Shown: positions 1-9,348, numbered from the stretch's first letter. The stretch: DNA of 60,908 nt from Verrucomicrobiota bacterium (GCA_003343565.1 QALA01000021.1:1-60908), one strand, 5' to 3'. Made by a program: numbers and translations. Notes: a model not told the origin generated them from the letters alone.

Positions 1-226
1 AAAAAAATGCAAAAATTATTCCGCCGCGCTCTCTCGACGCAAGAGTTTGCGGGCATGCGCACATTTTCATATTTTGCCCAAAAACGCGCCCCAAAGACAA
101 ATTTTGTGCGCGAATTTAACCGCAAAATTCTTTCCATAATGCGTCGCAAGAAGCCTTGCACCCGAAGAAAAAAACCGCACGAAACGCAGCCAGACGAACT
201 GAAGGACGGAGAGAGGGCGGAGGCGG

Positions 227-2158
227 CTATGGCCTAAGAGCCTTGAGATAAACCATTAGGACATTGGCATCGGCGGGCGAAACTCCCGAAATTCTCAATG
301 CTTGGCCGACGGTGGCCGGGCGCAAACGCGCCAGCTTTTGAGCGGCTTCCAGCCTCAACCCTTTGACGGCCGAAAAATCCACTCCGGCGGGAATCGGCGT
401 TTGCTCAAACGTCCCCATCTTCTCTATCTGCCGCAAATCCCTTTCGAGATACCCCTTGTAAAGGGTGCGATAGAGGACTTCCGAACGCGCGGAATCCGAA
501 AGTTCAAGAAAGGTGTCGGGCAGGGCGGCGGAAGAATCTGAGCGGCGCAGCATGTCAGCCTTGCCGCTCTTTTCAAATGCGGCCGTCCAGTAGGCGACAT
601 CCTCCGCCTTCTTTCGCATCTTCGCAAGTCTGGAGGCGGAAACCAAGCCGTAGCGCGCGGCGTATTTTAGCAGGCGAATTTCCGCGCTATTGTGGTTGAG
701 CAAAAGCCTATATTCGGCCCTGCTTGTAAACATTCTGTACGGCTCAGGGGCGCCCTTTGTGACGAGATCGTCAATGAGCACGCCGATATAGCTTTCGTGG
801 CGGCCCAAAATCAGCGGCTCAAGCCCCAATAGCGACGCCGCCGCATTGACGCCCGCAACCAATCCCTGCCCGGCGGCCTCCTCATATCCGCTTGTTCCGT
901 TTATTTGCCCGGCGCAATACAGGCCCGCGACAACCGAACTTTCGAGCGTGCGCTCAAGCTGCGTCGGGCAGGCCGCATCGTACTCCACCGCATAGGCCGG
1001 GCGCACGGGCAAGGCGCGCTCAAGGCCGGGGACGCTGCGGATAATTTCCAGCTGGACGTCGAAGGGCATGGAGGTCGAAAGGCCGTTTATGTACCATTCG
1101 TCGGTGTCGCGCCCTTCCGGCTCGAGAAAGAGCCTGTGGGTCGCATGAGAGGCAAACCGCACGATTTTATCCTCGATGCTGGGGCAGTAGCGCGGGCCAA
1201 TGCCCTCGATTTTCCCGCCGTACATTGCGCTTCTGGAAAGATTTGCGCGGATAATCTCGGCGGTCTTTTCGGAAGTGGAAGTCTCATAACAGCTCAGCTG
1301 GTTCAGGCCGAAGCCCTCGAAATTCGCAAAACAAAGCGACGGGGCAAGGCGCGCGACGTCGGAAGGCAGGGAGGAAAAGTCCGGGAGCGGGCCGCCCGCT
1401 TTGAGATGTTCCACGTGGAACATCGCTCCCTGGGGAATGTCGGCGGCATCGCGGGTGTCGTAAAAGCCGAAGAGCACGGCGGAGGAGTCTCCGGGCTGTT
1501 CGACGCACTTTGAAAAGTCTATCGAGCTTCCCAAAACCCTCGCGGGGGTTCCCGTCTTGAGGCGGTAAAGCCGTATGCCGTTTTCCGCCAGGCTTCCGGA
1601 CAGAAGCTTAGACGAAAAATCCCCCATTCTTCCGCCCTCGTTCGTCGAGGAGCCGACATGCAGCGCCCCCCTAAGAAACGTCCCCGCAGTAAGAATTACG
1701 GCGGCCGCCGCAAAATCGGCGCCGAGATTCGTCCGGACGCCGCGAATCCGCCCGCGCTCGACTATCAGCCCGACAACCTCCGCCTGAAAGAGCCTCAAAT
1801 TCGGCTGAATTTCGACCGCGCGCTTCATGCGGAACTGGTAGGCCTTTTTGTCGCATTGGGCTCGCGGAGCTTGGACGGCTGGGCCTTTGGAGGCGTTCAG
1901 CAGGCGAAATTGCAGTGCGGTGGCGTCGGCATTGACGGCCATTTCCCCGCCCAGAGCGTCGATTTCGCGCACGATGTGCCCCTTTGCGAGGCCGCCGATT
2001 GCCGGATTGCAGCTCATTTGGGCGATTGTGTCCAAATTTCCGCTCAACAGCAAAGTCCGCACCCCCATGCGGGCGCATGCCAGCGCGGCTTCGCAGCCCG
2101 CATGGCCCGCGCCGCAAACTATCACGTCAAAATCATTTTCGCCGCCCGTATTTGGCAT
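227..2158 (-). CDS. mnmG: tRNA uridine-5-carboxymethylaminomethyl modification enzyme MnmG (GidA)
   Basis: This is the FAD-binding subunit of the MnmE-MnmG complex, which builds the cmnm5 group on wobble uridine of certain tRNAs in the cytoplasm. The 643-residue product has the N-terminal FAD dinucleotide motif GAGHAGCEAA (residues 16-25), the family signature around CNPAIGGLAKG (50-60), and the C-terminal region that contacts MnmE. E. coli MnmG is about 629 residues. The extra length sits mainly near residues 228-287, where a segment absent from typical MnmG interrupts the protein, and codons 246-251 of that segment form a parS-like palindrome. The ATG at 2158 lies just before the FAD motif, as expected. 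The gene diverges from the ATP synthase operon across a 1.2-kb gap. Identity is certain from sequence; the role is family knowledge. Confidence 0.97.
   Translation of the reverse strand: MPNTGGENDFDVIVCGAGHAGCEAALACARMGVRTLLLSGNLDTIAQMSCNPAIGGLAKGHIVREIDALGGEMAVNADATALQFRLLNASKGPAVQAPRAQCDKKAYQFRMKRAVEIQPNLRLFQAEVVGLIVERGRIRGVRTNLGADFAAAAVILTAGTFLRGALHVGSSTNEGGRMGDFSSKLLSGSLAENGIRLYRLKTGTPARVLGSSIDFSKCVEQPGDSSAVLFGFYDTRDAADIPQGAMFHVEHLKAGGPLPDFSSLPSDVARLAPSLCFANFEGFGLNQLSCYETSTSEKTAEIIRANLSRSAMYGGKIEGIGPRYCPSIEDKIVRFASHATHRLFLEPEGRDTDEWYINGLSTSMPFDVQLEIIRSVPGLERALPVRPAYAVEYDAACPTQLERTLESSVVAGLYCAGQINGTSGYEEAAGQGLVAGVNAAASLLGLEPLILGRHESYIGVLIDDLVTKGAPEPYRMFTSRAEYRLLLNHNSAEIRLLKYAARYGLVSASRLAKMRKKAEDVAYWTAAFEKSGKADMLRRSDSSAALPDTFLELSDSARSEVLYRTLYKGYLERDLRQIEKMGTFEQTPIPAGVDFSAVKGLRLEAAQKLARLRPATVGQALRISGVSPADANVLMVYLKALRP
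1407..1422. promoter_or_regulatory. parS: parS-like centromere site inside mnmG
   Basis: The 16-bp sequence TGTTCCACGTGGAACA is a perfect palindrome and fits the ParB/Spo0J binding consensus TGTTNCACGTGNAACA. It lies in the coding sequence of mnmG, where the minus strand reads Met-Phe-His-Val-Glu-His. parS sites normally cluster near the replication origin, so oriC may be close. I saw no second full match in the window. Binding by ParB is inferred from sequence alone; parA and parB are not in the window. Confidence 0.85.
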
Positions 2159-3349
2159 AACAGCGGAATGATTTTATTCTTCGGCCCGCGTGCAAGAAAA
2201 ATCGGCGAATCTTGGGAAAATGCCCATAGAAAAACGGGCTAAGCAGGCGGGCAGGCGGACGGCAACAAAACGCGCAAACGAAAAAAGGATTTTATGGGAA
2301 ACGAAAAAAAGCGCAATAGGGTATAAAAAATCCGAAGAGCTTATATAGCCCGCCGATTAATATAGTTCGCCGATAAAAAATGCGGAGGATTTCCATTCAA
2401 CAAACCGAGAATGCGCCGCTTTTGCGGTTTTAGAAGTTGCAACGTCCGACAATAAATTTCGCAATCCCGCAAATTCAGGCGGAGGGATTAACCGAAAATG
2501 AAATTCCAAATGCGCACCGACCAAATCCGCAGCCGATTAGACTGCGCTTAGATTAGGCTGCGCAAACGCAGCGTGGGCAACTCGTGAAAACGCTTTTAAA
2601 ATATGAATAAGTAATTATATAACAACAAAATAAAAATTACATTTACACCCTCCAACGCCGATTGGCCGCGCCGATTTTGCCACTTTATTTTGATACTTTA
2701 TTTATTTTGATCCTTTATTTGAGTTGACGTTCTAATTAGTATGTGCGTCATCGCCATTTCAATTTTTTAATCCTATCTCCGGATTGGTCGCCCGCGCTAT
2801 TCCCAAAGCCCGCCCGCACTCCCGCCTTTGTCTCCAAAACTAAGCCTGGCCAAGCCGATTTACCTTGCTTTGCGCAAATTCAGGAAACGTCTGCACGCCG
2901 CCGATTTTCTTTCGCGCATCGCCGATTTTTTCCAAGAAATATCGATTGGAAAATGCGGACGAACGCCTCCTTGCAAGACATGACGCAATCGCTTTCGCAA
3001 ATTCGCCCACCGTATCTGCGCGCTTGTTTTGCCCACCCCACGGAAAAGTCAATCCGATTAGCCCCGTTTTTCGCAAATTTACAAAACTCCGCATGTTGCT
3101 GACAATAAACGCATTTTTCAGCCCGCAAACATGCGGAAACCGCCCTTTTTTCGGCTTTTTACGAACTCTTCGCGAGATGCGCACAATACCGGCAAATTTG
3201 CAAAGGCAATTGCATCGGACGGCGCAAGAAATGGAAATCAACGCCATTGCCGAAGCGCATAAAAACGCCACGAAAAAAGCAAAAAAATATCGGCAATTTT
3301 CTTGACAAATTTCGATTGCCGGCAAAAGAATGCCTGAGATAAGGGGTAA
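2159..3349. other. AT-rich intergenic region between mnmG and atpB
   Basis: This 1.19-kb gap separates divergent mnmG and atpB. The open frames inside it are short, overlap one another on both strands and resemble nothing I recognise, so I call none of them. The stretch 2590-2725 is strikingly AT-rich. It holds a 17-bp unit TTTATTTTGATACTTTA repeated once with a single change (2684-2700 and 2701-2717). A TTGACA at 3302-3307 with a weak AAGAAT 18 bp on could be an atpB promoter, but the implied leader would be very short. I found no good DnaA box here. Confidence 0.6.
2684..2717. repeat. 17-bp AT-rich tandem repeat, unwinding-element-like
   Basis: Two adjacent 17-bp copies, TTTATTTTGATACTTTA and TTTATTTTGATCCTTTA, are followed by another TTT. 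Each contains a 13-mer (2692-2704 and 2709-2721) that resembles the E. coli oriC unwinding 13-mer GATCTNTTNTTTT; the second matches 11 of 13 positions. The resemblance may be chance in AT-rich sequence. Confidence 0.5.
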
Positions 3350-4234
3350 ATGATAACGCTGAAACGGACAACCATATTGGCCGTAGGATTGGGGCTATGG
3401 ACGTTCTCAAACGCGGCATCGGCGGCGGAAGTAAAGGCTGAAGAGCTCTTCAACCTCGGAGGGTTTCCCGTCACTAATTCAATGTTGACGACTTGGATTT
3501 TTACGGCGGTAATAATCCTGTTTTTTAGGTTTGTCCTCTTGCGCGGGGGCGCGCGGCTCGTGCCGGGCAGGGGGCAGCTGGCAATAGAGAGCATGATAAA
3601 CTCGCTTTCGGGAATACTGGAACCCCTCATGGGAAAGCGGGCGTTTAAGGCGTGTTTTCCGTTGTTGTTGGGATTCTTCGCCTATATTTTAATAATGAAT
3701 TGGAGCGGCTTGCTGCCGGGGGTCGGCTCAATCGGCCAGGAGCGCGCCGCCGAAACTGCGGGCGGAGCCGCCCACTTCGTTCCGTTCCTGCGCCCGGCGA
3801 ACACCGATTTGAACACGACGCTCGCGCTGGCGATAATCTCGTTCGTCGCGTGGATAATATTCGTGCTCAAGTACGCGGGAATCAAAGCGTTTCTGCATGA
3901 CACATTCGGAAACAAGGCGGACAAATCCGAGACGCCATACGTGTTGTATTTGTTTCTGTTTGTAATATTTTTCGCGGTCGGGTGCATAGACGTCATATCA
4001 ATCATAATGAGGTTGTTGTCGCTTTCATTCCGACTTTACGGAAACAATTTCGGAGGCGAGGCGCTCCTTGAAAACATGCATGAAATGGCATTGGAACTTC
4101 CGCGCTGGTTTTCCTGGATAATTCCGCTTCCGTTCTATCTGCTGGAGCTTTTGATAGGTTTGATACAGGCGTTCTTGTTCACGCTTTTGACTGCGGTTTA
4201 CATAGGGCTGCTGACGAACCATGAAAACGAATAA
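3350..4234 (+). CDS. atpB: F-type ATP synthase subunit a
   Basis: Membrane stator subunit of Fo that forms the two ion half-channels against the c-ring. The 294-residue product begins with a hydrophobic leader-like segment ending near residue 25 (ASAAEV), then has at least five membrane helices. The essential arginine lies in SLSFRLYGNN near residue 227, the usual sequence context. An AAGGGG stretch 4 nt before the ATG serves as ribosome binding site. This is the first gene of an eight-gene operon in the order B-E-F-H-A-G-D-C. No atpI precedes it. Identity rests on motif, hydrophobicity and position. Confidence 0.95.
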   Translation: MITLKRTTILAVGLGLWTFSNAASAAEVKAEELFNLGGFPVTNSMLTTWIFTAVIILFFRFVLLRGGARLVPGRGQLAIESMINSLSGILEPLMGKRAFKACFPLLLGFFAYILIMNWSGLLPGVGSIGQERAAETAGGAAHFVPFLRPANTDLNTTLALAIISFVAWIIFVLKYAGIKAFLHDTFGNKADKSETPYVLYLFLFVIFFAVGCIDVISIIMRLLSLSFRLYGNNFGGEALLENMHEMALELPRWFSWIIPLPFYLLELLIGLIQAFLFTLLTAVYIGLLTNHENE

Positions 4235-4268
4235 CTTTAAGATAACCAAATAAAACAGGAGAACAAAA

Positions 4269-4499
4269 ATGATAGAGATACTCGCAGACGCGGCAAATCA
4301 ATTGACATCAATGAGCGGCAGCATACAGGGCGGACTCGGCTGTCTGGGCGCTGCATTGGGCGTGGCATTCGTCGGCGCGAAAGCGGTTGAGGCGACGGGG
4401 CGCAATCCGGGGGCATTCGGCAAGATAATGGTGCTCGGAATCTTGGGAATGGCGCTGGCGGAAGCGGTCGCCTTCTATGCGCTGTTCCTGGGAAAGTAA
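4269..4499 (+). CDS. atpE: F-type ATP synthase subunit c
   Basis: Proteolipid of the rotor ring. The 76 residues form two membrane helices joined by the polar loop EATGRNPGA (residues 41-49), the standard c-subunit hairpin. The ion-binding carboxylate is Glu65 in helix 2. The next residue is Ala66, and there is no Gln at the helix-1 position used as sodium ligand in Na+-type rings, so proton coupling is the better guess. A clear AGGAG lies 7 nt before the ATG. It sits 34 bp after atpB. Confidence 0.96.
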   Translation: MIEILADAANQLTSMSGSIQGGLGCLGAALGVAFVGAKAVEATGRNPGAFGKIMVLGILGMALAEAVAFYALFLGK

Positions 4500-4502
4500 G
4501 CC

Positions 4503-5039
4503 ATGAATTATGCGACGATTGCGGCGGGAAATCCGCTGGAATTTTTGACGCAATTTGGCGTTGAGTGGCGGCTTCTGATAAGTCAGGGGGTGTCGTTTGC
4601 GATAGTCGCGGCGGCGTTGTACTATTTTGTATTCAAGCCCGTAATAGCCGTCTCGCAGAAGCGCGCGGCCGAAATAGAGCAGGGTTTGAAGGACGCCGAA
4701 GCCGCGCGCGCAAGGCTTGCGGACGCCGAGAGCGAGGCGAAGGCGCAACTGCAAAAGACGGCCCTTGAAGCCTCCCAAATACTTGAAAGGGCGCGCGACA
4801 GCGCGAAAAAGACCGTCGAGGACGCCGCGGCCGAGGCCGCGCGCAAGGCCGCGCAAATGCGGGAGAACGCCGAGAGGCAAATCGCGCTCGACAAGGCCCA
4901 AATGAAGCGGGAATTGAAGGAGGAGCTGTCCGGATTGGTCGCCAGAGCGGCGGAAGCGGCCGTGTCGGAAGTTTTGACGGACGAACAGCGCGCAAAATTG
5001 GCGGAAATCGCCGCGGAAAAACTTTCGCGCGAGAATTAG
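4503..5039 (+). CDS. atpF: F-type ATP synthase subunit b
   Basis: Peripheral stalk subunit that holds F1 to the membrane. The 178 residues show one N-terminal membrane helix (about residues 24-45, VSFAIVAAALYYFVFKPV), then a long alanine- and charge-rich coiled coil with heptad character to about residue 150. Length and architecture fit subunit b well. It begins 3 nt after the atpE stop, which suggests translational coupling. The coiled coil is so rich in Ala, Glu and Lys/Arg codons that several unrelated frames stay open across it. Confidence 0.95.
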   Translation: MNYATIAAGNPLEFLTQFGVEWRLLISQGVSFAIVAAALYYFVFKPVIAVSQKRAAEIEQGLKDAEAARARLADAESEAKAQLQKTALEASQILERARDSAKKTVEDAAAEAARKAAQMRENAERQIALDKAQMKRELKEELSGLVARAAEAAVSEVLTDEQRAKLAEIAAEKLSREN

Positions 5040-5052
5040 GGAGGCGAACGAA

Positions 5053-5439
5053 GTGGATTCCAAAGCGCGCACGAAGTGTTTTGTAAGGCTGACGCTCGAC
5101 GATAACGGGATTCCAAGCGCCGAGCGCGCCGCGGCGATATGCGCCTACATAGGCGGCTTGGACTGTTCGGACGAAAAGAAGGCGGCGGCTCTGCGCGCGT
5201 ACCGCAGACAGCTGATTCCCCTGCTTGAAAAGGAGCGCATAGTGGCGGAGTTGTCGGGCGAGGCCACGGAGCGCGCGCTCGACTTGCTTCGCAAAATTGT
5301 CGAGAGGGAGCGCGGGGGAAAGCCGGGGCGCATGGAAGTTCGCAAGAATGCGTCGCTGCTCGGCGGGGTCCGCTTGACGATAGCCGACACAATCATAGAG
5401 CGCAGCGCGCGCCAGGCCATTGAGAACGCGCTAAGGTGA
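5053..5439 (+). CDS. atpH: F-type ATP synthase subunit delta, short form
   Basis: Connects the b-stalk to the top of the alpha3beta3 head. The product is only 128 residues against the usual 175-180. The C-terminal part around NASLLGGVRLTIADTIIE (residues 99-116) matches the conserved end of delta subunits, while the N-terminal helical domain that binds alpha is shortened and divergent. The start is GTG at 5053, 13 nt after the atpF stop; there is no earlier in-frame start. Gene position between atpF and atpA makes the call secure even though sequence similarity is modest. Confidence 0.85.
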   Translation: MDSKARTKCFVRLTLDDNGIPSAERAAAICAYIGGLDCSDEKKAAALRAYRRQLIPLLEKERIVAELSGEATERALDLLRKIVERERGGKPGRMEVRKNASLLGGVRLTIADTIIERSARQAIENALR

Positions 5440-5459
5440 AATTTAAAAACAGGGAACAG

Positions 5460-6992
5460 ATGAACGAGATACTCAAAGAAATCAATGCCGAGATAGAGAA
5501 GATAGAGAGTCTCAACAGGCGCGAGAACGTCGGGGAAATCATCTCGCTGGCCGACGGCGTCGCGCATCTGAACGGACTCAGCCGCGCGATGTACAACGAG
5601 ATGATAGCTTTCGACAACGGGGTGTTCGGCATAGCGCTCAACCTCTGCGAAAACGAGGTCGGCTGCGTGCTTTTAGGCGACGTCAGCCGGATAAAGGAAG
5701 GCGACCGGGGGCGCACAACCGGAAAACTTTTGAGCGTTCCCGTGGGAATGGAGCTGCTCGGCCGCGTGGTGGACGTGCTCGGCAGGCCGCTCGACGGCAA
5801 GGGGGAAATCGCGGCAAAGGAGCATTATCCGGTGGAAAAGATCGCGCCGGGCATACTGCCGCGCCAGTCGGTAAACCAGCCGCTGCAAACGGGACTGTTG
5901 GAAATCGACGCGATGATTCCCATCGGGCGCGGGCAGCGCGAACTGATAATCGGAGACCGCCAGACCGGAAAGACCTCGATTGCTCTCGACACAATCATCA
6001 ATCAGGCGCGCCTGAACAGGGCGGGGGAGGCTTCGGGGGATCCGTCGTTTAGGCCGGTGTATTCTATATATGTGGCGATCGGGCAGAAGAACTCCAACAT
6101 AGCCCGCACGATACAGCTTTTGGAGGCGCACGGGGCGATGGAATACACGATTATAGTCGCCGCCGGAGCCGCGGAGAACGCGGCGAACTTGTACATATCG
6201 CCCTATTCGGGCTGCGCGATGGGCGAGTGGTTCATGCAAAACGGAATGGACGCGCTCATCGTTTACGACGACCTTTCCAAACACGCGGCGGCATACCGCC
6301 AAGTTTCCCTTTTGCTGAAGCGCCCCTCCGGGCGCGAGGCCTATCCGGGCGACGTATTTTACCTGCACTCGCGCCTGCTGGAGCGCTCCGCGCGCCTGAA
6401 TGCGGACAACGGGGGCGGCTCCCTCACCGCGCTGCCCATAATCGAGACGCAGGCCGGCGACGTCAGCGCATACATACCCACAAACGTCATTTCCATAACG
6501 GACGGACAAATATTTTTGGACACCGACCTTTTCAACCAGGGCGTTCGCCCGGCGATTTCGGTCGGCATATCAGTGTCGCGCGTGGGGTCGTCGGCGCAGA
6601 TAAAGGCATTCAAGCAAGTTGCCGGCAAGCTGAAGGGCGAGTATGCGCAATACAAGGAAATGGCGGCGTTCGCGCAGTTCGGCTCCGACCTCGACGCCCG
6701 CACAAAAGCCATGCTCGACCACGGAGACAGGATAGTGGAGCTCATGAAGCAGTCCAACAACGCCCCGATGGACGTTCCGCAGGAGGTTGCGACGCTGTGG
6801 GCGCTGAAGAGCGGGGTTTTCAACGACATTGAGATAGGCAGGGTCGGCGAGGCCGCGCAAAAGCTGCGCGAATATCTCGCCCAGTCGGCGGCGGACGTGC
6901 TGGAAGCCCTTTCCCAAAAGCGCGAATTTGACGGCGAACTCGAAGCCGCGCTCGGCGGCGCGTGCGCAAAATGGCGCAAGACATTCGCATAA
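5460..6992 (+). CDS. atpA: F-type ATP synthase subunit alpha
   Basis: Non-catalytic nucleotide-binding subunit of the F1 head. It carries the Walker A motif GDRQTGKT and the alpha-type motif around VSRVGSSAQIKA. I place the start at ATG 5460, behind an AGGGA ribosome binding site, giving 510 residues. A GTG at 5436, overlapping the atpH stop as GTGA, is the alternative and would add eight residues. Length and motifs are typical. Fifth gene of the operon. Confidence 0.96.
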   Translation: MNEILKEINAEIEKIESLNRRENVGEIISLADGVAHLNGLSRAMYNEMIAFDNGVFGIALNLCENEVGCVLLGDVSRIKEGDRGRTTGKLLSVPVGMELLGRVVDVLGRPLDGKGEIAAKEHYPVEKIAPGILPRQSVNQPLQTGLLEIDAMIPIGRGQRELIIGDRQTGKTSIALDTIINQARLNRAGEASGDPSFRPVYSIYVAIGQKNSNIARTIQLLEAHGAMEYTIIVAAGAAENAANLYISPYSGCAMGEWFMQNGMDALIVYDDLSKHAAAYRQVSLLLKRPSGREAYPGDVFYLHSRLLERSARLNADNGGGSLTALPIIETQAGDVSAYIPTNVISITDGQIFLDTDLFNQGVRPAISVGISVSRVGSSAQIKAFKQVAGKLKGEYAQYKEMAAFAQFGSDLDARTKAMLDHGDRIVELMKQSNNAPMDVPQEVATLWALKSGVFNDIEIGRVGEAAQKLREYLAQSAADVLEALSQKREFDGELEAALGGACAKWRKTFA

Positions 6993-7008
6993 CGAAAGGA
7001 CGCGCCAG

Positions 7009-7911
7009 ATGAAGGGAATGCGCGAGATACGCAACCGTATAAAGGCCATAAAAAGCACGGGGCAGATTACGCACGCGATGGAGCTTGTGGCATCGTCGAA
7101 GATGAAGCGCGCCCAGCAAAACGCTGAGGCCGGCCACCCCTACGCCGCGCTGCTGATGGACATAACGGACATGGCCGCCGAATGCGTCGCAAAGGGAGGC
7201 CGCATGGACGCCTCGCGCTACTTTTCAAATCCGAATTGCGGGCGGCGGCTCATAATAGTCATATCCACAGACAAGGGGCTGTGCGGGCCGCTGAACTCCA
7301 ACCTGTTCAAAAAAATATCCGAATTGGGCGACGAGTGCGACTTCATAGCGGTCGGAAAGCGCGCGGAGAGATTTTTGGCGCGCTCCGGCAGGAGTGTCGT
7401 CAACGCGATGAGAATTTCCGACAAAGTCGAATTTTCCGAGACGCGAAGAATTGCCAAATTTGCCTCAAAGCTCGCCGCGGAGGGCAAAGTCGGAAGCATT
7501 GAGGTGCTCTATTCAATGTACATCAACACGCTCAAACAGGAGCCCACTCTTGTGAAACTCGCGCCCGTGGACAATCTCGACTGGTTTATAGACCGCATGC
7601 GCAAAATGTACAAGCTCAAGACGGAGCCGCGGCCGGAGGAGTCGCGCCGGATAAATTTCGAGCCGAGCGCGGCGGAAATATTTTCAAAGCTGCCGGCCTA
7701 CTACTTCACCCAGGCGCTGCACCAGCTCGCGCTGGACGCAAAGGCCAGTGAACAGTCGGCGCGGCGCGTGGCGATGAAGGCGGCAAGCGACAATGCCGAC
7801 GCCCTGGTCGACAGCCTGACGCTCGACTACAACAAAGCCCGCCAAGCCGCAATCACCACGGAGATACAGGAGCTTGCCGCAGCCGCGGCAGTCTCGGACG
7901 AACAACTTTAA
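7009..7911 (+). CDS. atpG: F-type ATP synthase subunit gamma
   Basis: Central rotor shaft of F1. The 300-residue protein opens with MKGMREIRNRIKAIKSTGQI, the conserved N-terminal helix, and closes with the conserved C-terminal helix region (NARQA-like YNKARQAAITTEIQEL). The start is the ATG at 7009 behind AAAGGA, 16 nt after the atpA stop; an in-frame upstream start inside atpA is ignored because it precedes the conserved N terminus. Confidence 0.95.
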   Translation: MKGMREIRNRIKAIKSTGQITHAMELVASSKMKRAQQNAEAGHPYAALLMDITDMAAECVAKGGRMDASRYFSNPNCGRRLIIVISTDKGLCGPLNSNLFKKISELGDECDFIAVGKRAERFLARSGRSVVNAMRISDKVEFSETRRIAKFASKLAAEGKVGSIEVLYSMYINTLKQEPTLVKLAPVDNLDWFIDRMRKMYKLKTEPRPEESRRINFEPSAAEIFSKLPAYYFTQALHQLALDAKASEQSARRVAMKAASDNADALVDSLTLDYNKARQAAITTEIQELAAAAAVSDEQL

Positions 7912-7923
7912 AAGGCGACAAAT

Positions 7924-9348
7924 ATGACAAGAGGAACAGTGACGCAAATTATAGGAGCCGTAGTCGACGTAAAATTCGACAAGGCGGAAATTCCCGCGAT
8001 ATACAACGCGCTGAAGGCGGCGACAAACGGCGGGGAATCCGAAATCACGCTTGAAGTCCAGCAGCATTTGGGAGACGGCCTTGTCAGGACGGTCGCCATG
8101 ACCTCCACGGAGGGCCTGATGCGCGGAAGCCAAGTCGAGGACACCGGCGCGCCGATAAAAGTTCCCACGGGAGCCTGCACTCTCGGCAGAATATTCAACG
8201 TCACCGGCGATCCCGTGGACGAAAAAGGGCCCGTCGAATGCCGGCAGAGAATGCCGATTCACCGCCCCGCGCCCACCCTGCTGGAGCAGAGCACGCAGAC
8301 GGAAATACTCGAAACGGGAATAAAGCCCATCGACCTGATTTGCCCGTTTTTGAAAGGCGGGAAAGTCGGCGCATTCGGGGGAGCGGGCGTCGGCAAGACG
8401 GTGGTCATAATGGAGCTGATTCACAACATTGCGAAGGCGCACGGGGGATTTTCCGTATTTGCGGGCGTCGGGGAACGCTCGCGCGAGGGCAACGACCTCT
8501 ACAAAGAGATGGCGGAATCGGGGGTAATAAACGTGAACGAACCCGAAAAATCCAAAGTCGCGCTCGTTTACGGGCAGATGAACGAACCTCCGGGGGCGCG
8601 CATGCGCGTGGCCCTCACCGCGCTGACTATGGCGGAGCACTTCCGCGACGTCGAAGGGCAGGACGTGCTTTTGTTCATCGACAACATATTCCGCTTTTCG
8701 CAGGCCGGCAGCGAAGTCAGCGCATTGCTCGGACGCTCTCCGTCGGCCGTGGGCTACCAGCCGACCCTCGCGCAGGAAATGGGCGAACTTCAAGAGAGAA
8801 TAACCTCTACCAAAAAGGGCTCCATCACCTCCTTCCAGGCGGTGTACGTTCCGGCGGACGACCTCACCGACCCCGCGCCCGCAAACACCTTCGCCCATTT
8901 GGACTCGACCATAGTTCTCGACCGCTCCATAGCCGCATTGGGCATATACCCCGCCCTCGACCCGCTGGCTTCGACTTCCAACGCCCTCTCGCCGGACATC
9001 GTGGGGCAGGAGCACTTCAAAGTCGCGCGCGGCGTTCAGGAGGTCCTTCAAAAGTACAAGGACTTGCAGGACATAATCGCAATTCTCGGCATAGACGAGC
9101 TCTCCGACGAAGACAAGCTGACGGTCTCGCGCGCCAGAAAAGTCCAGAAGTATCTGTCGGCTCCCATGCACGTATCGGAGGTGTTCTCCGGAGTTCCCGG
9201 CGTGTACGTTCCCGTGTCCGAAACCGTGCGCGGCTTCAAGATGATTCTCGACGGCGAGTTGGACCACGTCGACGAAAACGACTTCTACAACAAGGGCGCC
9301 ATAGAAGAGGTGCTCGAAAGCCACGAAAAGACGAAAGCTGGACATTGA
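7924..9348 (+). CDS. atpD: F-type ATP synthase subunit beta
   Basis: Catalytic subunit of F1. The 474 residues include Walker A GGAGVGKTV (about residues 155-163), the GERSREGNDL segment with the catalytic glutamate, and the DELSEED-like sequence DELSDEDKLTV near the C terminus that lines the catch loop. Length is standard. It starts 12 nt after atpG and its stop overlaps the atpC start. Confidence 0.97.
   Translation: MTRGTVTQIIGAVVDVKFDKAEIPAIYNALKAATNGGESEITLEVQQHLGDGLVRTVAMTSTEGLMRGSQVEDTGAPIKVPTGACTLGRIFNVTGDPVDEKGPVECRQRMPIHRPAPTLLEQSTQTEILETGIKPIDLICPFLKGGKVGAFGGAGVGKTVVIMELIHNIAKAHGGFSVFAGVGERSREGNDLYKEMAESGVINVNEPEKSKVALVYGQMNEPPGARMRVALTALTMAEHFRDVEGQDVLLFIDNIFRFSQAGSEVSALLGRSPSAVGYQPTLAQEMGELQERITSTKKGSITSFQAVYVPADDLTDPAPANTFAHLDSTIVLDRSIAALGIYPALDPLASTSNALSPDIVGQEHFKVARGVQEVLQKYKDLQDIIAILGIDELSDEDKLTVSRARKVQKYLSAPMHVSEVFSGVPGVYVPVSETVRGFKMILDGELDHVDENDFYNKGAIEEVLESHEKTKAGH

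Noticed and set aside
7..237. A 76-codon plus-strand frame at the window start
   Set aside because: Arg/Lys-rich, no homology recognised, and overlaps the mnmG end; no way to support it.
2840..3325. Overlapping ~150-codon frames on both strands before atpB
   Set aside because: They contradict one another and show no conserved motif; treated as intergenic.
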